Assembly: GCA_011391595.1 (NCBI GenBank)
Contig: JAABQG010000029.1
Span: forward strand, 1 to 43,891
Origin: Hydrogenophaga sp.
GTDB lineage: Bacteria; Pseudomonadota; Gammaproteobacteria; Burkholderiales; Burkholderiaceae_C
Reading direction: 5' to 3'
DNA length: 43,891 nt
The position numbers and the translations under genes are program-made. Position 1 is the first letter of the stretch; each line of letters starts with the position of its first letter. The notes beneath the pieces were generated by a model that was not told where the DNA came from, searched no databases, and was given only the letters and a program-made list of their open reading frames with translations. Shown here one piece after another: positions 8,525-18,758 of the stretch.

Positions 8525-9199
8525 ATGACTGATTCAGCATCCATGCGCGCGCTGCGTGCCGGCATCGCACTGTGCCTGAGCGGTATCGTCGCCGCTTGCG
8601 GAGGCGGTGGCGACGGAGAAAGCACCGGCACGACAGCAGCCACGCCGGCTCCGGTTCAGGTCACGACACCCGCGCTAGCGACCCCCGCCACGGTGGCTGT
8701 CCCTGGCACGCCCACTCCCGCACCCGCACCCGTCACACCCGCCACCGCGGCCGTGGATGCGAATTGCGGCTTGAACGGTGCGGCGGGCATCCAGGGCGAG
8801 GTGATGCAGCGCGTCAACGCCTTGCGTGCCGCAGGGGCGATGTGCGGTTCAACGGCCTATGCCGCCACGGCTCCGATGGCCTGGAACAGCCTGCTGTTGC
8901 AGGCGGCCAGCGGGCACTCCAGCGACATGGCGCAAAACAACTATTTCTCACACACCAGCCTGGACGGAAGAACCATGGTGCAGCGGGTGGTGGCCACCGG
9001 CTACACCTACAAGGCCCTGGGCGAGAACATCGCGGCGGGGCAATCCACGGTGGAGAGCGTCATCACCGGCTGGACCAACAGCCCCGGCCATTGCCAGAAC
9101 CTGATGAATCCCGCGCTTCGGGACATTGGTGTGGCTTGTGTGCGCAGCGACACCTCGAGCTACCGTTACTACTGGACCATGGTTTTGGGGCGGTCCTGA
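8525..9199 (+). CDS. CAP-domain (SCP/PR-1) lipoprotein
   Basis: 224 residues. The signal ends in a lipobox IVAAC with Cys25, followed by a Gly run and a Pro/Thr/Ala-rich linker (about 35-78), giving a lipid-anchored, surface or periplasmic protein. The C-terminal domain (about 85-224) has CAP hallmarks: HSSDMAQNNYFSHTSLDG, GENIAAGQ, and SPGHCQNLMNP. The family is widespread in secreted bacterial proteins without an agreed enzymatic role. Four Cys in the domain could form disulfides. The ATG at 8525 begins MTDSASMRAL; the internal Met7 would also work. Confidence 0.88.
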   Translation: MTDSASMRALRAGIALCLSGIVAACGGGGDGESTGTTAATPAPVQVTTPALATPATVAVPGTPTPAPAPVTPATAAVDANCGLNGAAGIQGEVMQRVNALRAAGAMCGSTAYAATAPMAWNSLLLQAASGHSSDMAQNNYFSHTSLDGRTMVQRVVATGYTYKALGENIAAGQSTVESVITGWTNSPGHCQNLMNPALRDIGVACVRSDTSSYRYYWTMVLGRS

Positions 9200-9444
9200 G
9201 GGACCAGTGTTACCGCAGGCGCCGGCCCCGACGGCCGCTGGCGCGCCTGGGACTACGCCGACTGATCGCCCGCGACAAGGCCAGCCTGGATATCTTCTGG
9301 CTCAAGGACGACGCCCTGGCGGACAGCGACAACCTGCCGCCGCCCGACGTCATCGCCCAGGAAATCGTCGACGACCTGGAGGCCGCGCTGGAGCAGTTCC
9401 GGCTGATTGCCGGGGATCTGGATGGGGAAGGGCAAACAGCCTGA
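9200..9444 (+). pseudogene. 3' remnant of a type I restriction methyltransferase gene (hsdM), frameshifted
   Basis: Directly after the CAP gene a reading frame without a start encodes TAGAGPDGRWRAWDYAD and then hits TGA at 9263. Shifting frame by one missing base at about 9261 restores LIARDKASLDIFWLKDD, DSDNLPPPDVIAQEIVDDLE and an AALEQFRLIAGDL tail to a TGA at 9442-9444. This is the characteristic C-terminus of the N6-adenine methyltransferase subunit HsdM. The catalytic domain and the hsdS and hsdR genes are absent. I read it as the scar of a deleted type I restriction-modification locus. The join with the CAP gene at about 9200 marks the deletion edge. Confidence 0.75.
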
Positions 9445-9511
9445 CGGTTCATTTTGTTCACAATAGCGGTCACACCTTGATGGCTGTCCGTTTCCGAGAA
9501 CCCCACCTGCG

Positions 9512-10255
9512 ATGCAAATTCCTTCCCGCTCACTGAACCTCACTGGTGCCAGCAACTTCCGCGATCTGGGCGGCTACGTCGGCCTGGACGGCCGGCCCGT
9601 CCACTGGCGCAAGCTGTTCCGGTCCGACCATCTGGCGGCACTCACACCGGCCGATCAGGCGGTTTTGACGGAGCTGGGCTTGTCGCGGGCCTATGACTTC
9701 CGTGGGGTGATCGAACGTGCGGCCGTCCCTTACGATCTGGCCGGCGTGGCTTCGCATTCGCTGCCGATCGAGCCCACCGTGGTGCAGCGCATGAAGGATC
9801 TGCTGGAGACCGGCCACCGCCTGACGGCCCAGGAGACCGTCGCCCTGATGCAGGAGACCTACCGCGCCTTCGTCAGCGACAACGGCCCGCGCTTTGCCGA
9901 CCTTTTCAATCACTTGCTGGCCAGCGACACGCCGCTGGTGTTTCACTGCACCGCCGGCAAGGACCGCACCGGCTTTGCCGCCGCGCTGATCCTGATGGCG
10001 CTGGGCGTGCCGCGCCCGGTGGTGATGCAGGACTACCTGCTGACCAACGAGCTGCTGCGCATCGAATCTGCGCCTGCCTACGGTGTGCCGCGCGAGGTGA
10101 TGCAGGTGCTGTGGCGCGTGCAGGAAGACTTTCTGGATGCCGCACTGCATGCGGTGGACGCCGACCACGGCGGCGTGGAAAAATACCTGAAAACCGCGCT
10201 GGGCGTGGGCCCGTTGGAGCGCAAGCGGCTGGCGGAGCTTTACCTGCAGAAGTGA
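9512..10255 (+). CDS. tyrosine-protein phosphatase (Y_phosphatase3 type)
   Basis: 247 residues, cytoplasmic. The phosphatase signature is HCTAGKDRTG with nucleophile Cys146 and phosphate-binding Arg152. The N-terminus NFRDLGGY and the RSDHLAALTPAD segment are typical of the bacterial DSP-like family that includes Listeria LipA, whose members dephosphorylate phosphotyrosine and often phosphoinositides. Asp62 in AYDFRG may be the general acid. Length is normal. It stands alone between the hsdM remnant and a repeat element, so context gives no hint of the substrate. Confidence 0.9.
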   Translation: MQIPSRSLNLTGASNFRDLGGYVGLDGRPVHWRKLFRSDHLAALTPADQAVLTELGLSRAYDFRGVIERAAVPYDLAGVASHSLPIEPTVVQRMKDLLETGHRLTAQETVALMQETYRAFVSDNGPRFADLFNHLLASDTPLVFHCTAGKDRTGFAAALILMALGVPRPVVMQDYLLTNELLRIESAPAYGVPREVMQVLWRVQEDFLDAALHAVDADHGGVEKYLKTALGVGPLERKRLAELYLQK

Positions 10256-10257
10256 AG

Positions 10258-10303
10258 TTTGCTACGTTTTCAGTAGCAATGTGTGACCCATCGACGCTGG
10301 GTA
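10258..10303. repeat. dispersed intergenic repeat, copy in reverse orientation
   Basis: Starts three bases after the phosphatase stop. A hairpin TTGCTAC (10259-10265) / GTAGCAA (10273-10279) is followed by a second one, ACCCA / TGGGT (about 10286-10302). Bases 10261-10300 align over 40 positions without gaps to the reverse complement of 30344-30383, sharing GCTACG at one end and, at the other, GACC and CGACGCTGG. No T-run follows, so it is not an obvious terminator. The rest of the gap to 10400 holds nothing recognisable. Confidence 0.6.
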
Positions 10304-10400
10304 AAGGTCAATTTCATTCGGATATTGGCCTTGCAAGCGATGTGAGGCTGTCCGGCAACTTGCGGGCTTGGACCTGCCGGGCCCGTACGGCGCAGCGGGC

Positions 10401-11183
10401 CTAGACCGGCACCGTGTAGTTCAGCGTCATGCGCCCGCCGTCCACCACGACGATCTCACCCGTGATGTAGCTGGCCGCGTCGCTGGCGAGAAACGCCACC
10501 ACGTCGGCGATCTCGGAAGGCTCGCCCAGGCGTTTCATCGGCGTGCGCATCATGATCTTCGCCTTGGCCTCGTCGCTGGTCAGCACGGCCTTGGCGGCCA
10601 GTTCGGTGGCAATCGTTCCCGGCGCCACCGCGTTGACGCGGATGCCCTTGTCGGCCAGTGCCAGCGCCATCACGCGCGTGAGCTGGTTGATGCCGCCCTT
10701 GCTGACGTTGTAGCTCGCAATGGTGGGGATGGCCAGCACGCCGTTGACGGAGCTCATGTTGACGATGCTGCCACGGCCCGCCTTCGCCATCTCGCGCGCC
10801 ACGGCCTGGCCCACCAGGAAAGAGCCCTTCAGGTTGACGCGCAGCACGGCGTCGAAATCCGATTCGGTGACTTCGAGGAAATCGGCCGCCTTGAAGATGC
10901 CGGCGTTGTTGACCAGCACGTCGATGCGGCCGTGCGCGGCCATGGCGCGGGCCACCAGCGCGTCCACATCGGGCTTGTGGCCCACGTCGCAGTGCACGTA
11001 GAGTGCCCCGAGTTCGGTGGCCAGGGCGTTGCCGTGGGCGTCGTCCAGATCGGCCAGCACGACATGGGCGCCTTCCCGCACAAAGCGCCGCGCGCAGGCC
11101 TCGCCGATGCCCTGGGCACCGCCCGTGATGATGACGACGCGCCCACTGTGGCCGAATGAAATGGAGGAGGTGATGGTGTTCAT
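10401..11183 (-). CDS. short-chain dehydrogenase/reductase (classical SDR)
   Basis: 260 residues, cytoplasmic NAD(P)-dependent oxidoreductase. Cofactor motif TGGAQGIG at 20-27, NNAG at 92-95, Ser144 or Ser145, and Tyr158-x3-Lys162 in SYNVSKGG are all intact. Asp46 and Asp48 after the second strand (LADLDDAHG) suggest a preference for NAD over NADP. The C-terminus GEIVVVDGG is the standard family ending. Start at the ATG at 11183; no convincing ribosome-binding site is visible. Substrate unknown. It is divergent from the small cupin gene at 11261. Confidence 0.9.
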   Translation of the reverse strand: MNTITSSISFGHSGRVVIITGGAQGIGEACARRFVREGAHVVLADLDDAHGNALATELGALYVHCDVGHKPDVDALVARAMAAHGRIDVLVNNAGIFKAADFLEVTESDFDAVLRVNLKGSFLVGQAVAREMAKAGRGSIVNMSSVNGVLAIPTIASYNVSKGGINQLTRVMALALADKGIRVNAVAPGTIATELAAKAVLTSDEAKAKIMMRTPMKRLGEPSEIADVVAFLASDAASYITGEIVVVDGGRMTLNYTVPV

Positions 11184-11260
11184 GTCGGGATGCTACCAAC
11201 GAAGGGGATGCTTCCGTGGCGCTGTGCGATCATGCCAACGATTTTTCTTAGGAGCCGAAC

Positions 11261-11644
11261 GTGATTTCTTTCGACAAGGTGGTTCTGTTTACCGACACTG
11301 ATGGCCGCGCGAAATTCCGCCAGGAGACCGTGCCGCTGTCCGAAGGCACGCCCCAGGCGGCGCTGTCGCCGCTGATGGCCTCGGGCGGTTACCAGTTGCG
11401 TCAGAGCCCGGTGGGCTTTCGCAGCACGTTTCATTGCACGGGCAGCCCGCAGTGGCTGTTTGTGCTGGGTGGGCAGATGGAGATCGGCCTGCAGGACGGC
11501 AGCTCGCGGCTTTTCGGTCCGGGGGATCACTTCTATTCAGCCGACACGCTGCCCGAAAGCGCAATGTTTGATCCTGCCGTTCACGGGCACTGGAGCCGAC
11601 AGGTCGGGCCGGACCCGCTGGTGACGCTGTTTGTCCGCGGCTGA
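11261..11644 (+). CDS. small single-domain cupin protein
   Basis: 127 residues with no signal peptide, so cytoplasmic. The central segment (FRSTFHCTGSPQWLFVLGG followed by GPGDHFYSADTLP) has the spacing of a cupin barrel, though the first metal motif is reduced. The start is GTG at 11261 with AGGAG at 11250-11254, six bases upstream. Related small cupins are often annotated only as hypothetical. It is divergent from the SDR gene with 77 bases between. No specific role can be inferred. Confidence 0.72.
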   Translation: MISFDKVVLFTDTDGRAKFRQETVPLSEGTPQAALSPLMASGGYQLRQSPVGFRSTFHCTGSPQWLFVLGGQMEIGLQDGSSRLFGPGDHFYSADTLPESAMFDPAVHGHWSRQVGPDPLVTLFVRG

Positions 11645-12252
11645 CCTGCCGGAGACCCGGGCGCGGCGAGGAGCCCCGGCCTCAGTGCCGCTGAAGTTCG
11701 CCGGACAACAGGATACGGGTGCCCCGCTTGCGGGACTTGACCGCCTTGACCAGGCTCAGGGCCACATCCGCCGCGGAGATGGCGCGCAGGTTGACGGGCG
11801 TCACGGGGCGCAGCAGGGCCATCACGGCCAGGCCGATGCGCTCGGCCGGGCGGGCGGCTTGATTCAGCGACTCGCGGTCGCCGTCGAGCATCGAGGGGCG
11901 GGCGATCACCACGCTCTCATAACCCAGCGCCGAGACCGCCTGCTCCATCTCGCCTTTGACCCGGTTGTAGAAAACCGGCGAACGCAGGCCGGCGCCCATG
12001 GCGCTGACCACTCCCAGATGTGTAGCGCCGAAAGACCGTGCGGCGCTGGCTAATGCGACCACCGAGTCGAAATCCACGGCGCGGAAGGCGGCCTGGCTGC
12101 CAGCCACCTTGATGGTGGTGCCCAGGGCGATGAAGACGTCGTCCACCCGCGGCAGGGCTGGCAGGGCCGCAAAATCGACGACATGTGAATGGAGCTTGGG
12201 GTGCTTGAGCTCCAGTGGTCGGCGGCCCACGCAGTGAACCGCCGTGTAAACC

Positions 12253-13974
<1,722 letters not shown>

Positions 13975-13980
13975 AGAAAG

Positions 13981-13997
13981 GCGCCCGTCCTGGGCGC
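13981..13997 (-). promoter_or_regulatory. hairpin in the rhlE 5' leader
   Basis: On the rhlE strand the mRNA reads GCGCCC-AGGAC-GGGCGC-CTTTCT-ATG: a perfect 6-bp GC stem with a five-base loop containing AGGA, the only Shine-Dalgarno-like sequence nearby, 13 bases before the start codon. The rest of the rhlE/ettA intergenic region (13998-14216) shows nothing I can name. Confidence 0.45.
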
Positions 13998-14216
13998 TTG
14001 GGGGCATCGGCCTGTTCCGGTGTGAGGAGTCACGCGCGGGCCAGTCAAAGGCAGATGGGATTCAAGAGCGGGCGCCCGAAATTGCTTTCTTCGTCCCCAG
14101 CAAAGTGCTGAAGTCACAGGCAACTGGGTCCTGCAACAGCCCGCATTGTCGCATGCGCGGATAATTGCTGCTTTTGCGCATCGCGCGCCTGCCCATCCCG
14201 AGGATTTCCCAGCACC

Positions 14217-15878
14217 ATGGCCCAATACGTTTTTTCAATGAACCACCTCGGCAAGATCGTCCCGCCGAAGCGTCACATTCTCAAGGACATCTCGCTCAGT
14301 TTCTTCCCCGGCGCCAAGATTGGCGTGCTCGGCGTCAACGGCTCCGGCAAGTCCACGCTGCTCAAGATCATGGCCGGCGTCGACAAGGAGTTCGAGGGCG
14401 AGGCGATCCCCATGCCGGGCCTGAAGATCGGATACCTGCCCCAGGAACCCAAGATGGACCCGGAGCAGACCGTGCGTGAAGCGGTGGAGAGTGGCATGGG
14501 CGAGGTCAAGGCCGCGCAGCAGCGCCTGGACGAGGTCTATGCCGCCTACGCCGAGGAGGACGCCGACTTCGATGCCCTGGCTGCCGAGCAGGCCAAGCTC
14601 GAAGCCATCATCGCCACGGCCGGCGACGCGTCCGAGCACCAGCTGGAAATCGCCGCCGATGCGCTGCGCCTGCCGCCCTGGGAAGCCGTGATCGGCAAGC
14701 TCTCCGGCGGCGAGAAGCGTCGCGTCGCGCTGTGCCGTCTGCTGCTCAGCCGTCCTGACATGCTGCTGCTTGACGAGCCCACCAACCACCTTGACGCCGA
14801 GTCGGTGGACTGGCTCGAGCAGTTCCTGGCCCGCTTTTCGGGCACTGTGGTGGCCATCACCCACGACCGCTATTTCCTGGACAACGCGGCGGAGTGGATT
14901 CTGGAACTCGACCGTGGCTCCGGTATTCCGTACAAGGGCAACTACAGCGCCTGGCTGGAGCAGAAGGAAGCCCGCCTGGAGCAGGAAAACCGCACCGAAG
15001 ACGCACGCACCAAGGCCATGAAGAAGGAACTGGAGTGGGTGCGCCAGAACCCCAAGGGGCGCCAGGCCAAGAGCAAGGCGCGTATCGCCCGCTTCGAGGA
15101 ACTCAGCGACTTTGACTACCAGAAGCGCAACGAGACGCAGGAAATCTTCATCCCTGTGGCCGAGCGCCTGGGCAACCAGGTCTTCGAATTCCACAACGTG
15201 ACCAAGTCCTTTGGTGACCGCGTGCTGATCGACAACCTGTCCTTCACCGTGCCGGCCGGTGCCATCGTCGGCATCATCGGCCCGAACGGCGCCGGCAAGT
15301 CGACGCTGTTCAAGCTGATCGCCGGCAAGGAGAAGCCGGACAGCGGCGAGGTCATCATCGGCTCGACTGTCAAGATGGCCTTCGTGGACCAGCACCGCGA
15401 CGATCTCTCGAACGAGAAGACGGTCTGGGAAGACGTCTCGGGCGGGCTCGACATCCTGACTGTGGGCAAGTTCCAGATGGCCAGCCGCGCCTACTGCGGT
15501 CGCTTCAACTTCAACGGGGGCGACCAGCAGAAGAAGGTGGGCACCTTGTCCGGCGGTGAGCGCGGCCGCCTGCACCTGGCCAAGACGCTGATCGCCGGCG
15601 GCAACGTCTTGCTGCTGGACGAGCCCTCCAACGACCTCGACGTGGAAACCCTGCGCGCGCTGGAAGATGCGCTGCTGGAATTCGCCGGCTCCATCATGGT
15701 CATCAGCCACGACCGCTGGTTCCTGGACCGCATTGCGACCCATATCCTGGCCGCCGAAGGTGACAGCCAGTGGGTCTTCTTCAACGGCAACTACCAGGAA
15801 TACGAGGCCGACAAGAAGCGTCGCCTGGGCGAGGAAGGCGCCAAGCCCAAGCGCATGAGGTTCAAAGCCCTCAAGTAA
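14217..15878 (+). CDS. ettA: energy-dependent translational throttle protein EttA
   Basis: 553 residues, ABC-F family, cytoplasmic and ribosome-associated. There are two ABC cassettes: Walker A GVNGSGKST at 39-47 with signature LSGGEKRR and LLDEPTNHLD, then a second Walker A GPNGAGKST with LSGGERGR and LLDEPSNDLD. Between them is the charged linker (EENRTEDARTKAMKKELEW region) that reaches the P-site tRNA. EttA gates the first peptide bond of translation in response to the ATP/ADP ratio. Length and N-terminus (MAQYVFSMNHLGKIVPPKR) match E. coli EttA. It is divergent from rhlE, and the DUF1631 gene follows by 41 bases. Confidence 0.95.
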   Translation: MAQYVFSMNHLGKIVPPKRHILKDISLSFFPGAKIGVLGVNGSGKSTLLKIMAGVDKEFEGEAIPMPGLKIGYLPQEPKMDPEQTVREAVESGMGEVKAAQQRLDEVYAAYAEEDADFDALAAEQAKLEAIIATAGDASEHQLEIAADALRLPPWEAVIGKLSGGEKRRVALCRLLLSRPDMLLLDEPTNHLDAESVDWLEQFLARFSGTVVAITHDRYFLDNAAEWILELDRGSGIPYKGNYSAWLEQKEARLEQENRTEDARTKAMKKELEWVRQNPKGRQAKSKARIARFEELSDFDYQKRNETQEIFIPVAERLGNQVFEFHNVTKSFGDRVLIDNLSFTVPAGAIVGIIGPNGAGKSTLFKLIAGKEKPDSGEVIIGSTVKMAFVDQHRDDLSNEKTVWEDVSGGLDILTVGKFQMASRAYCGRFNFNGGDQQKKVGTLSGGERGRLHLAKTLIAGGNVLLLDEPSNDLDVETLRALEDALLEFAGSIMVISHDRWFLDRIATHILAAEGDSQWVFFNGNYQEYEADKKRRLGEEGAKPKRMRFKALK

Positions 15879-15919
15879 AAATCGCCGCGAGCCCCTCAAA
15901 TCCTGCAATACTTGCGCCC

Positions 15920-18220
15920 ATGAGACCCGTACCGAGACGCGCGATAGGGCTGGTGGACGGACTTGGGGACCGCAGGGTGACTGTGTCGGCCTGTATCGAA
16001 CTGGTCCTGTCCCAGGTGCCCGACATGATGGACCAGATGCTCGACAGCTTGAAGCCCGCTGTCGGACTTTCAATGGACAAGCCTGCCCAGAAGGCGCTGC
16101 TCCGACCCGCGCTTCAGCCTGTGATCAAGCAATTGCTGAGCCAGCGGGAATCGCTGCGAACAGCGTTTGCCGGGCAGGTTCGCGTGTTGGCCTATGGTGG
16201 CCTTTCCGATGTCGGAAACCGCCCATTGGTGCGTTTCGAGGACATCCAGCTTCTCGATGTTCACCAGCTGGACAAGAGCATCGAGCTTGCCCGTGTGCAG
16301 CAGGAACTCGATTTCGCCGTGAGCGACCATTTGCCGCGGCTGAACGCGCTGATGTGCACGGTGATGGGCTGGATTACCGTCCAGCCCAGCATCAACCCCT
16401 TGCGCCCGGAACTCTTTGCTTTAGCCTTGCGCGACACGATGTCGGCACACATCTCGACCGCCGACGTTCGCGGTGAAATACTGGGGTCCGCTGCGGGCCG
16501 TCTGGGTGTCTCACTGCGCCAGATCTACCGCGAATTGTGCGAATGGCTGCTCTCGCATGATGTGGAGCCGGCAGGTTTGTCACCGGTCGCACCGTCATCG
16601 GTTTCAGCGCCGCGCGATCCGTCGAAGGAAAACGAGACGACCCGCACCGTGTTGACACTGGAACGCCTGCGACGGCTTTTTTCTCCCGACAACGGTGATG
16701 TGGCCGCATTGGCGCTGCGCACTGGAAACAACAATTTCCTGCACACCATCCCGGCCTCCCTGATTGCCTTGCAGGACATGAAGCAGGTGGAGGCGATGAT
16801 CAAGCGGCTGGAGCAGCGAAAGAAGTTGCAACTGGCATCCTCCGGCAACCGTGCTGTGCAGCAAGTCGATCTGCATCGGCGTGCGCCGATGGGCGGCCGG
16901 GAACTGGGAATTCAGATTGGCGAGGAAGTGACCCGGATGATGCTGGACAACCTGACGCAGGATGATCGGCTGCTCACGAGGGTCCGGGGTGCCCTCCAGG
17001 GATTGACGCCCGCACTGCTGGAACTGGCGAGGGCTGACGTTCGATTCTTCAGTGATCACAAACATCCTGCGCGCCAGTTCCTGGACCGCGTGACCGATCG
17101 AAGCCTGGCGTTCACGGACGAGGAGGACAAGGGATACGCCCGGTTCCTGGCGTCGATCGAGGACGCCGTGCGGGCGATCGACGGTTCGACCGCTCCAAAG
17201 ACGGTCGCCTTCGCCGAAGGACTGGAGGCGCTTCTGGCCATCTGGCAAAAGGAAGACAGGGTGCAGATCCAGTTGCGCGAGGAGGCCGCGCGGGCGTTGT
17301 TGCACATCGAGCAACGCAACCTGCTGGCCCAGCGGCTGATTGAACAGTGGATGCACCGGATGACCGACCAGCCGGTGCCGCTCCTGGTGCGCAGTTTTCT
17401 TATCGGGCCGTGGGCCCAGGTCGTGGCGGAATCCCAGTTGAACTGCACGAACGGCAGCGCGGACCCACAGGGATACCTGGCCATCGTGGATGAACTGATA
17501 TGGAGTGTTCAGCCCGCGCAGGCCAGACGCAACCCTGTGCGACTGGTTGAGTTGATTCCAGGCGTGCTCGCCACCTTGCGTTCGGGGCTTCAGCTCATTT
17601 CGTTCCCACCGCGCCGGATTGCGGAATTCTTCGACGAATTGCTGGCCTGCCACGAGACCGTGCTGGTCGAAGCACGCCTGGCCCGTGAACGTGCCGGCAT
17701 CTTGGATCCGTCGGTCGACGTGGGGTACACGGTGACGGACGATACGGCGCGGCAGGACGAACAAGACGAAGTGGAGGGCGCGATGCCCTCACAAGCGCCC
17801 TGGCTCGGTGAACTGGAGGCCGCAGAAGCAGGCTACCTGGACGCCGAAGCGGTCATGCCGCTGGACCCCACGACGCTTGACGTCTCCGGCGCGGACCAGC
17901 AGTTGGCAAAGGCCGCGATCGAAGCCATCAACGAAGGCACCTGGGTCGAGTTGATGGTGGACGGCCAATGGACCCGGCTCAAGCTGACCTGGAGCAGCCC
18001 GCACCGTACGCTGCTCATGTTCACTTCCATGAATGGCCGGGCACACTCCATGTCGGGCCGGTCAATGGCCAAACTGCTGGCCAACGGCATGATCCGTATC
18101 GTCTCGGCCGGCTTGATCGTTGATGGTGCACTGGATGCGGTTGCGCAGACCGCGATGCGCAACAGCGTGGCTACAGACACTGCCAAGGGTGAGAGGAAAG
18201 CCGATTCACCGACGCCATGA
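15920..18220 (+). CDS. DUF1631 family protein
   Basis: 766 residues from the ATG at 15920; the open frame begins inside ettA but that part is not credible. No signal peptide or membrane segment is seen, so cytoplasmic. It has the features of DUF1631 proteins: an N-terminal helical region (CIELVLSQVPDMMDQMLDSL), a long helical middle, an acidic break around 590-640, and a conserved C-terminal beta-rich domain (GTWVELMVDGQWTRLKLTW, then LLMFTSMNGRAHSMS) that resembles a PilZ-like fold. Function is not established. The 41-base gap to ettA allows co-transcription. Confidence is high for the family and none for activity. Confidence 0.82.
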   Translation: MRPVPRRAIGLVDGLGDRRVTVSACIELVLSQVPDMMDQMLDSLKPAVGLSMDKPAQKALLRPALQPVIKQLLSQRESLRTAFAGQVRVLAYGGLSDVGNRPLVRFEDIQLLDVHQLDKSIELARVQQELDFAVSDHLPRLNALMCTVMGWITVQPSINPLRPELFALALRDTMSAHISTADVRGEILGSAAGRLGVSLRQIYRELCEWLLSHDVEPAGLSPVAPSSVSAPRDPSKENETTRTVLTLERLRRLFSPDNGDVAALALRTGNNNFLHTIPASLIALQDMKQVEAMIKRLEQRKKLQLASSGNRAVQQVDLHRRAPMGGRELGIQIGEEVTRMMLDNLTQDDRLLTRVRGALQGLTPALLELARADVRFFSDHKHPARQFLDRVTDRSLAFTDEEDKGYARFLASIEDAVRAIDGSTAPKTVAFAEGLEALLAIWQKEDRVQIQLREEAARALLHIEQRNLLAQRLIEQWMHRMTDQPVPLLVRSFLIGPWAQVVAESQLNCTNGSADPQGYLAIVDELIWSVQPAQARRNPVRLVELIPGVLATLRSGLQLISFPPRRIAEFFDELLACHETVLVEARLARERAGILDPSVDVGYTVTDDTARQDEQDEVEGAMPSQAPWLGELEAAEAGYLDAEAVMPLDPTTLDVSGADQQLAKAAIEAINEGTWVELMVDGQWTRLKLTWSSPHRTLLMFTSMNGRAHSMSGRSMAKLLANGMIRIVSAGLIVDGALDAVAQTAMRNSVATDTAKGERKADSPTP

Positions 18221-18222
18221 GG

Positions 18223-18238
18223 GATGCCAACCGGCATC
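18223..18238. terminator. short hairpin between convergent genes
   Basis: GATGCC-AACC-GGCATC, a perfect 6-bp stem with a 4-base loop, lies in the 28-base gap between the DUF1631 stop and the lipoprotein stop. There is no clear T-run on either side, so termination is inferred from position more than from structure. Confidence 0.35.
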
Positions 18239-18248
18239 GCCAGAACGT

Positions 18249-18632
18249 TTACTGGGCCTTCTGTGCCACGATGCATTTGAGGCCGTCTGATTCACGCCCA
18301 CCGCCGACCGACATGACGCCCTGAATGTAGTCCTGCGTGGAGATCCGGTTCTGGCCCCAGCGCGAAGTCAGGTCGTAGAAGTACACGCTGTAGCCCGGAT
18401 CGTCCTGGTTCATCAGGTTGGAAACGGTGAATTCGCCCATGCTTTTGTTGCCGCAATTGCGCAGGATCTGGTTCACGAACGCGTCGTAGTTCGGGTTGGC
18501 TTTCCACGCGTCCGGCGCGCAGGCCGACAACGCCAGGGGCAGCACCGCAGCGGCGGCCAGCAGGCGCAGAGGCCTCGCCGCCCTGGATGCGGTGAAGGGG
18601 AAAGACTTCGAAATTCGGGCGTTCTGAGACAC
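18249..18632 (-). CDS. small lipoprotein of unknown function
   Basis: 127 residues. Positively charged N-terminus, hydrophobic stretch LLAAAAVLPLALSAC with lipobox LSAC (Cys38), then a mature domain of about 90 residues with three further Cys (NCGNKS, LKC, and the anchor). The mature part has conserved-looking GEFTVSNLMNQDDPGYSVYF and DYIQGVMSVGGG but no family I can name. The start codon is GTG at 18632, supported by AAGGAG at 18638-18643. It is convergent with the DUF1631 gene. It is probably periplasmic, attached to the outer or inner membrane. Confidence 0.75.
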   Translation of the reverse strand: MSQNARISKSFPFTASRAARPLRLLAAAAVLPLALSACAPDAWKANPNYDAFVNQILRNCGNKSMGEFTVSNLMNQDDPGYSVYFYDLTSRWGQNRISTQDYIQGVMSVGGGRESDGLKCIVAQKAQ

Positions 18633-18758
18633 GGTGACTCCTTGGCTTGTGGACAGAGGGGTGGGATTGTGACGGTCGGCGCGGTGGCATTATGCCCGTG
18701 GCGCCAAGGCATTCAAGGCCCCGCTTCCCGAGCGATGGCAACGCATTGGCGGACGCAC

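Noticed and set aside
8572-9200. Upstream part of the frame that ends in the hsdM remnant, as a 290-residue protein
   Set aside because: Before about 9200 this frame is only an out-of-frame reading of the CAP lipoprotein gene; the real homology starts after the CAP stop codon.
14235-16073. 612-codon minus-strand open frame antisense to ettA
   Set aside because: No recognisable domain, and the opposite strand has two complete ABC cassettes with normal family length.
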